A stretch of DNA of 64,000 nucleotides, taken from NCBI GenBank assembly GCA_035999765.1, contig CP108521.1:9982001-10046000 (forward strand). The letters are read 5' to 3'. This DNA comes from Streptomyces sp. NBC_01231. GTDB lineage: Bacteria; Actinomycetota; Actinomycetes; Streptomycetales; Streptomycetaceae. This document shows positions 37,726 to 45,935 of the stretch, in pieces. The notes under the pieces were generated by a model. The model saw only the letters and a list, made by a program, of their open reading frames with translations, was not told the DNA's origin and searched no databases. Both the position numbers and the translations under genes were made by a program. Numbering within the stretch: the stretch's first letter is position 1; the number at the start of each line of letters is the position of its first letter.

Positions 37726-38982
37726 TCAGCGCAGTGCGGCCACGAACTTCCCCAGCCGGGCGATCCCCTCGCGGAGCTCGTCCGCCGACGCCGCGTAGGA
37801 GAGACGGACGTGCGTCTCGGCGGTGTGCACGCCGAAGTCCCTGCCCGGGGTGAGGGCGACGTGCGCCTCCTGGAGCGCTCGTTCGCAGAACTCCCAGGAG
37901 GTGAGGCCGGTGCGGGCGACGTCGAAGTAGACGTAGAAGGCGCCGTCGGGCGGAACCGGGACCGGCAGTCCGATCCGTGCCAGGCCGTCGAGGACGAGCG
38001 CGCGCCGCTCGGCGAACTCGACGCGGCGGGCCTCGCAGACCGCGAGCGACTCGGGGGTGAAGCAGGCCAGAGCGGCGTGCTGGGCGGGGGCGGACGCGCA
38101 GAGGAAGTAGTTCTGGGCCAGGCGCTCCATCGCCGGCACGAGCGCCTCGGGGACGACGCACCAGCCGAGCCGCCAGCCGGTCATGCCGAAGTACTTCGAG
38201 AAGCTGTTGATGACGACGGCGTCGGGGTCCGACGACAGCGCGCTGCGCGGGGGCCCGCCCCGAGTGCCGTGGTCGCTCAGGTCGAGGTAGATCTCGTCGA
38301 CGATGCGCCAGGCGTCGCGCTCGCGGGCGAACGCGCAGATCGCCGCCAGTTCGTCGGCCGGGACGGAGGTGCCGGTCGGGTTCGACGGGGTGGCGATCAT
38401 GACGCCGCGTGTCCGGTCCGTCCAACTCGACCGCACCGACGAGGCGTCCAGCTGGAAGCGGGTGGCGGCGGTGGTGGGAACGAGCGTGACGTCGGCGCCG
38501 AAGCTCTCGACGATCTGCCGGTTGCAGGGGTACGACGGGTCCGCGATGAGTACCTCGTCGCCGGGGTCGACGAGGGCAGCGGTGGCCAGTACCAGGGCGG
38601 CCGAGGCGCCGGCGGTCACGACGACCCGGGCGGGATCGACGTCGACGCCGTGCTGATCCTCGTAGAACCGTGCGATGGCCTGCCGCAGGGCGGGCATACC
38701 GAGGGCCGCGGTGTAGGTCAACGGCCGTCCGTCCATGGCCTCGCGCATCGCGTTCAGTACGGCCGGGGGTGCTCCGAAGTCCGGTTCGCCGAGGCTGAGT
38801 TTGACGACGTGGTGCCCCTGGGCCTCCAGCATCGCGGCCTGCTTGCCGAACTCCATGGCATAGAACGGGGCGACGGCCTGGGCGCGTCGCGAGATCCGTA
38901 CGCCGCTGTCGCCGCTGTCGCCGCTGACGCTGATGCCGCTGTTGCCGACCGCCACGGGGCCGGTGCTCGTGAGGTGGTTCAT
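37726..38982 (-). CDS. Class I/II pyridoxal-phosphate aminotransferase
   Basis: 418 residues of the aspartate aminotransferase fold. LSLGEPDFGAPP, TAGASAALVLATAAL, ATPSNPTGT, the PLP lysine in NSFSKYFGMTGWRLGW and the carboxylate-binding arginine in HVRLSYA are all present. Substrate is not certain. The N terminus (residues 10-27) contains a small Ser/Gly repeat (SGISVSGDSGDSG). AGGAAG lies 6 bases before ATG 38982. It lies 2 kb from the NRPS cluster and could serve it, but need not. Confidence 0.85.
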   Translation of the reverse strand: MNHLTSTGPVAVGNSGISVSGDSGDSGVRISRRAQAVAPFYAMEFGKQAAMLEAQGHHVVKLSLGEPDFGAPPAVLNAMREAMDGRPLTYTAALGMPALRQAIARFYEDQHGVDVDPARVVVTAGASAALVLATAALVDPGDEVLIADPSYPCNRQIVESFGADVTLVPTTAATRFQLDASSVRSSWTDRTRGVMIATPSNPTGTSVPADELAAICAFARERDAWRIVDEIYLDLSDHGTRGGPPRSALSSDPDAVVINSFSKYFGMTGWRLGWCVVPEALVPAMERLAQNYFLCASAPAQHAALACFTPESLAVCEARRVEFAERRALVLDGLARIGLPVPVPPDGAFYVYFDVARTGLTSWEFCERALQEAHVALTPGRDFGVHTAETHVRLSYAASADELREGIARLGKFVAALR

Positions 38983-39254
38983 GTCGTCTTCCTGGTTCGC
39001 CGGTGAGTTGGTTGCGGCACGGGAAACGTGCCGGTCGCACCCGAGGCGGGGCTCGGATCCGGGCGGATCCACCGCTCGGATCCTCGCACGCGGACCAGTG
39101 TCCGTTCACCCGTCGCGACGAGCGCCCCGTCCCGAAGGGCCGGCCCTTGCCGTCCGCGGGCCGCACCGCGGACGACCCCGGCAGCGTTGCCGGTCCCGAA
39201 GCTGCCGGATTCCGTACATGCCCCCGCAGACCTGCCGGTGACAGGATCCTGGCC

Positions 39255-40841
39255 ATGACCGATGACGGGGGAGTGAGGTGCCGTGCCCAGTACAAGCGCA
39301 CCCTGTGGTGTTTCGTCGGGGTCGGGGCGGCGGGGGCGATCCTGGCCGCCGCGCGCACGGCGTACCGGGGCGGGCTCCCGGACGTGTGGACGGGCGTCGG
39401 CACACTGCTCGCCCTGGTGGGCGTCGTGTCGCTGCACGCGGTCACCGCGCGGGTGGACGCCGACGCGTACGGCCTGCGCCGGCGGACGCTGGTGCGCCGC
39501 AGCAGCGTGTCCTGGCCCGACATCGCCGACCTGCGCGTACGCCTGAAGTACGCGAACACCCCCCGGGTCCAGGAGACCCGACGGGTCAGCCTGGTGCTGC
39601 GCGACGGACGGGAACAGCTCCTGCCCCTGCCCCGCAGTTGGACTCCCGACGACCCGGACTTCGACACGAAACTGGCCGCGCTGCGCGCACTGCACCGCCG
39701 TTACGGAACTCCGGAGTCAAGTCATGTCCCCGTCATCTCGTACCGCACCGCCGGCCGTGGCTGGGCCGGGTCTCTGAGCCTGTGTGTGCTGCTGCTGGCG
39801 GTCGCCGCCGTGGTCGCCTGGTTCGTGCCGCACACCGCGTCTCAGGAGCGGGAGTGGAGGTCCGCCGCCCCGTGCACCGCCGAGACGCCCGCCCCTGAGC
39901 GCGGGGAGTGCCTGAGCACCCGGCCGGCCGTGATCGCCCGGACCGAGGTCCACCGGCCCAAGCGGTCCAGCTGGCTGTACTTCTCCGACAGCCGGCCGCT
40001 GGAGCGGCTCGGGGTCTCACGGGAGGCCGCGCGCGAGTTCCGGCCCGGCGACAAGGTCGAACTGACCCTCTGGCGCGGTCAGGTCAGGGAGGTCGCCGGA
40101 ACACGCCATGTGTGGCGCGAGCACATCACCGGCGCCGGGGACGTGGCGGTCCTCGCGGCCGGGTTCGCCCTCGCCGCGGGCTACCCCGCGGCCCAGACGC
40201 TGCTGCGCCTGCGGGGGCGTCGGCTGCCCGACGACGAGGTCCTCCCCTCGGCGCTTCCGTTCGCGGGCGCGCTCGTCGGTACGGCGCTGTGGCTGCTGCC
40301 GCTGTGCTACCTCCGTCCCACGACCCTGCTCAGCTCTCCCACGGCGATCTCCTGGACGGCCGCGGGGGCACTCGCCACCTCGGCCCTCCTCGTCCGGGCC
40401 TGGCGCGCCACCCGCGTCCGTACGCCCGCGGGGTCCGGTACGTCCGAGGAGCCGGCCGAAGCGGACGGCGAGGAGGTGTTCCTGGCCGCCCGCTTCCTGG
40501 AGCACACCGACTACAACCCGTACGGCTTCGGCACCCACATCGTCCTCGGAGGCGGCGGTCCACCCGCGGTGACGCCCCACCCCGGGCCGGACCGGTTCGC
40601 GGCGAAACCGATTCCCGTGGAACGGCTCACCGTCAGGAACGTGAGGCGCCCCCGGGGCAGTGACGGCGACATCGTCCCCAGAAGCTGGCACATCGCCGAA
40701 CTCGACGACGCGGGCACCCTGATCCGCCTCACGGCGGCCCCGGCCGACCTGACCCGCATTCTGCGCGAACTGGGCCCGGCCCTGCCGTCGAGCCGTGTCA
40801 CGCCGCCGCCCTGTGGACGGACGGGGGCGTCCCACTCCTGA
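39255..40841 (+). CDS. PH-domain membrane protein of unknown function
   Basis: 528 residues. Two N-terminal helices (WCFVGVGAAGAILAAA, GVGTLLALVGVVSLHAV) are followed by a bacterial PH-like segment (VDADAYGLRRRTLVRRSSVSWPDIADLRV), a further helix near 175-195, and a pair near 300-375. The C-terminal 150 residues are soluble. No enzyme motif seen. AGGA about 8 bases upstream supports the ATG. Convergent with the 2-oxoacid dehydrogenase operon. Confidence 0.7.
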   Translation: MTDDGGVRCRAQYKRTLWCFVGVGAAGAILAAARTAYRGGLPDVWTGVGTLLALVGVVSLHAVTARVDADAYGLRRRTLVRRSSVSWPDIADLRVRLKYANTPRVQETRRVSLVLRDGREQLLPLPRSWTPDDPDFDTKLAALRALHRRYGTPESSHVPVISYRTAGRGWAGSLSLCVLLLAVAAVVAWFVPHTASQEREWRSAAPCTAETPAPERGECLSTRPAVIARTEVHRPKRSSWLYFSDSRPLERLGVSREAAREFRPGDKVELTLWRGQVREVAGTRHVWREHITGAGDVAVLAAGFALAAGYPAAQTLLRLRGRRLPDDEVLPSALPFAGALVGTALWLLPLCYLRPTTLLSSPTAISWTAAGALATSALLVRAWRATRVRTPAGSGTSEEPAEADGEEVFLAARFLEHTDYNPYGFGTHIVLGGGGPPAVTPHPGPDRFAAKPIPVERLTVRNVRRPRGSDGDIVPRSWHIAELDDAGTLIRLTAAPADLTRILRELGPALPSSRVTPPPCGRTGASHS

Positions 40842-40882
40842 GGAAGCGGGGAGGCGGGCGCGGCGGTCGACCGTCGGACGCC

Positions 40883-43168
40883 TCACCCGGTCGGCGCGTC
40901 GATTCCGTCGACGACATGACGCAGGAAGCCGGCCGCGGTGCCGCCGTCGCAGACCCGGTGGTCGAAGGTGAGCGACAGCTGGACCACCTTGCGCACCTCC
41001 AGGCGGCCGTCCACCACCCAGGGACGGTCGAGGAGGCGGCCCACGCCGAGCATCGCGGCCTGCGGATGGTTGAGGATCGGAGTGGCGCCGTCGACTCCGA
41101 AGACGCCGTAATTGTTGAGGGTGAACGTGCCGCCGGTGCGGTGTTCCGAGGGGAGCGTGCCCCGGCGGGCCAAGGCGGTCAGGCGCCGCAGTTCGGCAGT
41201 GAGGTCGTCGGGCGACAACCGCCCCGCGTCCCGGACGACGGGCACGACCAGACCGTTCGCGGTCTGCGCGGCGATACCGAGGTGCACCGCTGGTGGGCGG
41301 ACGATCTCCCCGCGCTCGGCGTCGACCCGGGCGTTGAGCTCGGGGAAGGCGGCCAGCCCGGCCAGGCACGCCCGAGCGAGCAACGGCAGCAGCCCGATGC
41401 CCAGGCGGTCCCGGGCGGCGAGCAGGCCCGTGGCGTCCGTGTCGGCCCAGATGGTCACGGCGGGGGTGTCCCGGTGACCGCGGACGAACTTCTCGGCGGA
41501 GGCGTCCAGGGGGACGCGCGTCTGTGCCCCGACGGCACCGGTCGCGCGACGCCGGTCGCCTGCCGGGGTGGTCCCGCCGCCCGCTCCCGCGCGGGCGCCA
41601 CCCCCGACTCCGTTCGTCGCTGCCAGGGACCATCGCTGCGCCGCGTTCGTCCCGTAACCGGTGAGCACGGCACCGGAGCCGGCCGCCGTGACCGTGACCG
41701 TGTGCGGGTCGGCGGAGGCGGCGTTCCGGACGGTGGGTTCGGCACCCGAGTCGGCTTTCTCAACGCTGAGTTCGGCGCCGACGTCGGCATTCCTGATGGT
41801 GGGTTCGGCGCGCGGGACGTCCTTCCCGACTGTGCGTTCGGCACCCGCCTCGGCTTCCCGTTCCGGGAGTGCGGCACCCGAGTCGGCTTCCCCGCCCGCG
41901 TCCGCTTCCGTCACCGTGAGCAGCGGTGCCCCCACCCGTACGACCTCGCCCTCCGCGCAGTGCAGGGCCGTCACCTTCCCGGCGTACGGACTCGGCAAGG
42001 TCACAGCGGACTTGGCCGTCTCCACCTCGACCACGACCTGGTCGTGCTCGACGCTGTCGCCCACGGCGACCTTCCACTCCAGCACCTCGGCGTCCGCGAG
42101 CCCCTCACCCAGGTCCGGCAGTCGGAACGTCCGGCCGGTCGCGGCCTGGGCGGACCGTGCCAAGTCGGCGCGGTGAGACGGTCGTTCGGCACCGTCGGGC
42201 ACCAGTCGACGCAGGCCGGCGAGCACCCGCTGCACGCCCGGCAGGTGGGCGCTCTCCAACAGCGGTGGCGGATAGGGGATGTCGAAACCGGTGACCCTCA
42301 ACACCGGCGCCCGCAGGGCATCGAAGCACGCCTCCTGGACCCGCGCCGCGATCTCGGCGCCCACGCCGGCGAAGCCCTGGGCCTCATGGACGACCAGGCA
42401 CCGGCCGGTCCGCCGCACCGAGGCGGCCGTCGTACGGTCGTCCAGCGGGACGAGGGTGCGCAGGTCCAGGACCTCCACGTCCAGGCCCTCGGCCGCCGCC
42501 CGCTCGGCTGCCTCCAGGGCCACGGCGACCGACGGGCCGTAGGCCACCAGCGTCACGTCCCGCCCGGCGCGGCGGACCGCGGACGTGCCGAACGGCGCCG
42601 TGCGGACGGGGAGTTCGACGTTCTCCCTGGTCCAGTAGTGACGCTTGGGCTCGAGGAAGACCACCGGGTCCGGATCGTCGATCGCCTCGCGCAGCAGTGA
42701 GTACGCGTCCTCGGCCGTCGCCGGGGTCACCACCTTCAGGCCCGCCGTGTGCGCGTAGTACGCCTCGCTGGAGTCGCTGTGGTGCTCGACCCCGCCGATG
42801 CCGCCGCCGTAGGGGATGCGGACGACCAGCGGCAGGGGCAGGGCCCCCCGGGTACGGTTGCGCATCTTGGCGATGTGGGAGGCGATCTGCTCGAACGCAG
42901 GGTAGGCGAACGCGTCGAACTGCATCTCCACCACGGGCCGGAACCCGGCCATCGCCATGCCGACCGCGAGCCCGGCGATACCGGCCTCGGACACCGGTGT
43001 GTCGAAGCAGCGCCGGTCGCCGAACACGTCCCTCAGACCGTCGGTGACCCGGAAGACGCCGCCGAGACGGCCGACGTCCTCGCCGAAGACGACCACCCGG
43101 TCGTCCGCGTCGAGCGCGTCCCGCAGGGCGGTGTTGAGGGCCCGCGCCATCGTCATGTCGGCCGCCAT
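40883..43168 (-). CDS. Fused branched-chain 2-oxoacid dehydrogenase E1-beta / E2 acyltransferase
   Basis: One uninterrupted frame of 761 residues. Residues 1-325 are E1-beta (transketolase-type: VVVFGEDVGRLGGVFRVT, EMQFDAFAYPAFEQI, GIGGVEHHSDSSEAYYAH). Residues 355-430 are a lipoyl domain with Lys386 in ETAKSA. A degenerate Ala/Glu/Gly repeat linker follows (about 430-510). Residues 565-761 are the E2 catalytic domain with His737 in DHRVCDGG. These are normally two proteins. The peripheral subunit-binding domain that docks E1/E3 cannot be found. ATG 43168 follows the E1-alpha stop by one base, with GGAGG 9 bases before it. Confidence 0.88.
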   Translation of the reverse strand: MAADMTMARALNTALRDALDADDRVVVFGEDVGRLGGVFRVTDGLRDVFGDRRCFDTPVSEAGIAGLAVGMAMAGFRPVVEMQFDAFAYPAFEQIASHIAKMRNRTRGALPLPLVVRIPYGGGIGGVEHHSDSSEAYYAHTAGLKVVTPATAEDAYSLLREAIDDPDPVVFLEPKRHYWTRENVELPVRTAPFGTSAVRRAGRDVTLVAYGPSVAVALEAAERAAAEGLDVEVLDLRTLVPLDDRTTAASVRRTGRCLVVHEAQGFAGVGAEIAARVQEACFDALRAPVLRVTGFDIPYPPPLLESAHLPGVQRVLAGLRRLVPDGAERPSHRADLARSAQAATGRTFRLPDLGEGLADAEVLEWKVAVGDSVEHDQVVVEVETAKSAVTLPSPYAGKVTALHCAEGEVVRVGAPLLTVTEADAGGEADSGAALPEREAEAGAERTVGKDVPRAEPTIRNADVGAELSVEKADSGAEPTVRNAASADPHTVTVTAAGSGAVLTGYGTNAAQRWSLAATNGVGGGARAGAGGGTTPAGDRRRATGAVGAQTRVPLDASAEKFVRGHRDTPAVTIWADTDATGLLAARDRLGIGLLPLLARACLAGLAAFPELNARVDAERGEIVRPPAVHLGIAAQTANGLVVPVVRDAGRLSPDDLTAELRRLTALARRGTLPSEHRTGGTFTLNNYGVFGVDGATPILNHPQAAMLGVGRLLDRPWVVDGRLEVRKVVQLSLTFDHRVCDGGTAAGFLRHVVDGIDAPTG

Positions 43169-43169
43169 C

Positions 43170-44384
43170 TCAGTGATCCTCCAACTCGGCCCGCAGCAAC
43201 GTCTGTTGAGCGGACAGCTGGGGGGTGGGCGCGGCGAGGACGTGGTCAAAGAGGCCCAGGGGGTCCAGGACCGGGTCCACGGAGAGCCGTTCGCGTACCT
43301 CGGCGGCGTACTCCTCAGCCTCGGCGACCACGGCCTTGACGTCGGCGTCGGTCAGCAGGCCGCACTCGAACAGTGCCGCTTCCAGCCGGGCGATCGGATC
43401 GCGGCCCCGCCAGTCCTCGGCCTCGGCGGCGGGCCGGTAGCGGGACGGGTCGTCGGCGCTGGTGTGCGGGCCCACGCGGTACGTGTGCGCCTCGACCAGC
43501 CACGGCCCGCCGCCCGCCCGCGCGTTCTCGACGGCCGTGCCGAGCACCGCGAGGACGGCGGCCGCGTCGTTGCCGTCGACCTGCTCCGAGCGAACGCCGT
43601 AGCCGACTCCCTTGTACGCCAGGCTCGGTGCCGCGCACTGGCCGGACATCGGTACGGAGATCGCGTACCCGTTGTTCTGCACCAGGAAGACCACGGGGGC
43701 CCGCAGCACGCCCGCCAGATTGACGGCCTCGTGGAAGTCGCCCTCGCTGGTGGCGCCGTCACCGACGAGCGCGAGCGCGACCGTGTCCGTGCCTTTGAGG
43801 TGTTCGGCGTGGGCGAGCCCGGTGGCGTGCGCGGTGTGTGTGGCCAGCGGGGTGCACTGGGGGGCGGTGCGGTGCCGTACGGGGTCGTAGCCGCAGTGGG
43901 CGTCGCCGCGCAGCAGGGTCAGCGCCTCGACGGGGTCGATCCCACGGCTGATCAGCGCGACGCAGTCGCGGTAGGTGGGGAACAACCAGTCCGTGGCCCG
44001 CAGCGCGAGGGCGGCGCCGACCTGACACGCCTCCTGCCCGAGGCTGGACGGATGGACCGCGAGCCGTCCCTGCCGGGCGAGCGCCGTCGCCTGCTCGTCG
44101 AAGCGGCGTCCGATGACCATCTTCCGGTACGCCGCCAGCAGCGCGTCCGGCGACGGGGCGGTGTAGGTCCGGGTCTCCTTCCGCTCCGGTTCACGCTCCG
44201 GCTCCGGCTCCCGCTTCTCGTTGTCCGACGAGTCGAATTCCAGAATTTTGCCATTCGATGACGGAGACGATGACTGATTCGATGACCGATTTGGTGCAAG
44301 AAAGGTAACCGGAACCGATGAAGGAAGCCAAGTGGAGCCGTCTTCCCCGTCCTTGGCAGCCGTATGCGTCGGCGTATCCATCAT
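43170..44384 (-). CDS. Branched-chain 2-oxoacid dehydrogenase E1-alpha
   Basis: 404 residues. ThDP-binding motif GDGATSEGDFHEAVNLAG ... QNN is intact, as are SSLGQEACQVGAALAL, PTYRDCVALISRG and the phosphorylation-loop-like HTSADDPSRYR. With the fused E1-beta/E2 it should decarboxylate 2-oxoacids from Val, Leu and Ile to acyl-CoA. The first 75 residues are Ser/Asn/Glu-rich and unlike the family, and their DNA (44230-44384) is distinctly A+T-richer than the surroundings. First gene of the leftward operon beside the NRPS cluster. Confidence 0.9.
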   Translation of the reverse strand: MMDTPTHTAAKDGEDGSTWLPSSVPVTFLAPNRSSNQSSSPSSNGKILEFDSSDNEKREPEPEREPERKETRTYTAPSPDALLAAYRKMVIGRRFDEQATALARQGRLAVHPSSLGQEACQVGAALALRATDWLFPTYRDCVALISRGIDPVEALTLLRGDAHCGYDPVRHRTAPQCTPLATHTAHATGLAHAEHLKGTDTVALALVGDGATSEGDFHEAVNLAGVLRAPVVFLVQNNGYAISVPMSGQCAAPSLAYKGVGYGVRSEQVDGNDAAAVLAVLGTAVENARAGGGPWLVEAHTYRVGPHTSADDPSRYRPAAEAEDWRGRDPIARLEAALFECGLLTDADVKAVVAEAEEYAAEVRERLSVDPVLDPLGLFDHVLAAPTPQLSAQQTLLRAELEDH

Positions 44385-44627
44385 TTTCCCGTCAACCTTT
44401 CGTGAACGGTGAGTGCGCCTTGGATGTTCTATGGATCTGACGCTTTCTCAACCACCGCACCGATAAGAGGAGATGAAGCGGACCTGAACATTCCGCAGGT
44501 AGGTGAGGTGACCGTGGGTGCGTGTCAACTTGCGTTCAGGAAAAGGTAATCCCAGAGTCACCCGCTCGTTCCGCCCGCCCGGTTCCAATTGGTCAGCGAA
44601 ACGCGGCACTGCGGAAGGCAAGGAAAG
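44385..44627. promoter_or_regulatory. Bidirectional promoter region of the NRPS cluster
   Basis: 243 bases between the divergent dehydrogenase and cysteate synthase-NRPS operons. It is less G+C-rich than the genes. It contains the palindrome CCAATTGG (44585-44592), TTGAGA on the minus strand near 44455, and AAGGAAA before the cysteate synthase ATG. No regulator gene of the cluster and no clear promoter consensus could be fixed here. Confidence 0.5.
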
Positions 44628-45935
44628 ATGTCCCGAGTACGCCCGGGAACACGTCACTACACGGTTGTCTGTTCCTCATGCGGAACCCGCTACGAGGATG
44701 ACGGACTCGTCCTCGACTGCTCCCGTCGGCACGAACCGGCATTCCTGCGTACCGAGTACGACGGAACCGGCGCCCAAGCCGGTGTCGGCACCGGACTGTT
44801 CCGACATGCCCCGCTGCTGCCGGTCACGCGGACCTTCCCGGACGTGCCCGGCCCGGTCGTGCACCGCGCCCAACGACTCGGCCGCCGCATCGGCCTCGAC
44901 CGACTGTGGGTCGCCTTTTCCGGCCACTGGCCGGAACGCGGGGCGCAGCTGCCGACCTGCACCTTCAAGGACCTGGAGGCGTACACGGTGCTCGGCCGGC
45001 TGCCCGCCGCGCCGCCGGTCCTCGTCATCCCGTCGGCGGGCAACACCGCCGCCGCCTTCGCCTGGGCCGCCACCCGTCACCGCGTGCACTGCCTGCTCGT
45101 CGTGCCCGCCCCGGCCCTGGAGCGGATGCGCTTTCCCGCACCGCTCGACCCCTGCGTACGTCTCGTGGTCCTCGACGGCGCCGCCACCTACAGCGACGCC
45201 ATCGCCTGCGCCGAACTGCTCGCCGCGCTCCCCGGCCATCACGCCGAGGGCGGTTCGCGCAACGTCGGCCGCCGGGACGGCCTGGGCACCGTCATGCTGG
45301 CCGCCGCCGAGGTTCTCGGGCGACTTCCGGAGACGTATGTACAGGCCGTCGGCAGTGGTACGGGGGCCATCGGCGCCCACGAGGCGGCGCGTCGCGTCCG
45401 CGCGGACGGTGAGCCGCTGCCGCGCCTGCTGATGTGTCAGAACGCGCCCTTCGCACCGTTGTACGACGCTTGGCGCTCTGCCGACCCGGCCCCGGTCCCG
45501 GTCCCGGCACATCGCGAACACGAGCCGCTGGCCCGCGAACTGACCAACCGCCGCCCGCCGTTCGCCGTTCGTGGCGGTGTCCGTGACGTGCTGACCGAGA
45601 GCGGCGGCGACGTGCGATGTACGGACAACGAGGCCGCGCTCTCAGCCCTGGCCCTGTTCGAGGAGGTCGAGGGCATCGACATCGAGCCGGGCGCCGGGGT
45701 CGCCCTGGCCGCCCTGGCCGACGCCGCCCGGACCGGGCAGGTCCGACGGGACGAACTGGTGCTCCTCAACATCACCGGCGGCGGCCGGGCCCGTCAGGCC
45801 CAGGACATCGCCCTGGTCCCCGCCGAACCGTGGCTGCGCGTGGCGTGGCCCGGTCGCGACGAGGGTCCGCGCTGTGTCGCCCGACAGGTGGAACGAATAC
45901 TGACGGGCGCCGCCGCCGTCACGGAGGGCCGATGA
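44628..45935 (+). CDS. Cysteate synthase-family PLP enzyme
   Basis: 435 residues, fold type II (threonine synthase relative). It opens with a zinc-ribbon-like [12 protein letters not shown]. The PLP lysine lies in TCTFKDLEA, preceded by [11 protein letters not shown]; then [53 protein letters not shown] and LLNITGGG. These blocks match methanogen cysteate synthase (phosphoserine plus sulfite to L-cysteate) from memory far better than threonine synthase. ATGA overlap with the first NRPS gene implies it makes a building block for it. Another nucleophile is possible. Confidence 0.8.
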   Translation: MSRVRPGTRHYTVVCSSCGTRYEDDGLVLDCSRRHEPAFLRTEYDGTGAQAGVGTGLFRHAPLLPVTRTFPDVPGPVVHRAQRLGRRIGLDRLWVAFSGHWPERGAQLPTCTFKDLEAYTVLGRLPAAPPVLVIPSAGNTAAAFAWAATRHRVHCLLVVPAPALERMRFPAPLDPCVRLVVLDGAATYSDAIACAELLAALPGHHAEGGSRNVGRRDGLGTVMLAAAEVLGRLPETYVQAVGSGTGAIGAHEAARRVRADGEPLPRLLMCQNAPFAPLYDAWRSADPAPVPVPAHREHEPLARELTNRRPPFAVRGGVRDVLTESGGDVRCTDNEAALSALALFEEVEGIDIEPGAGVALAALADAARTGQVRRDELVLLNITGGGRARQAQDIALVPAEPWLRVAWPGRDEGPRCVARQVERILTGAAAVTEGR

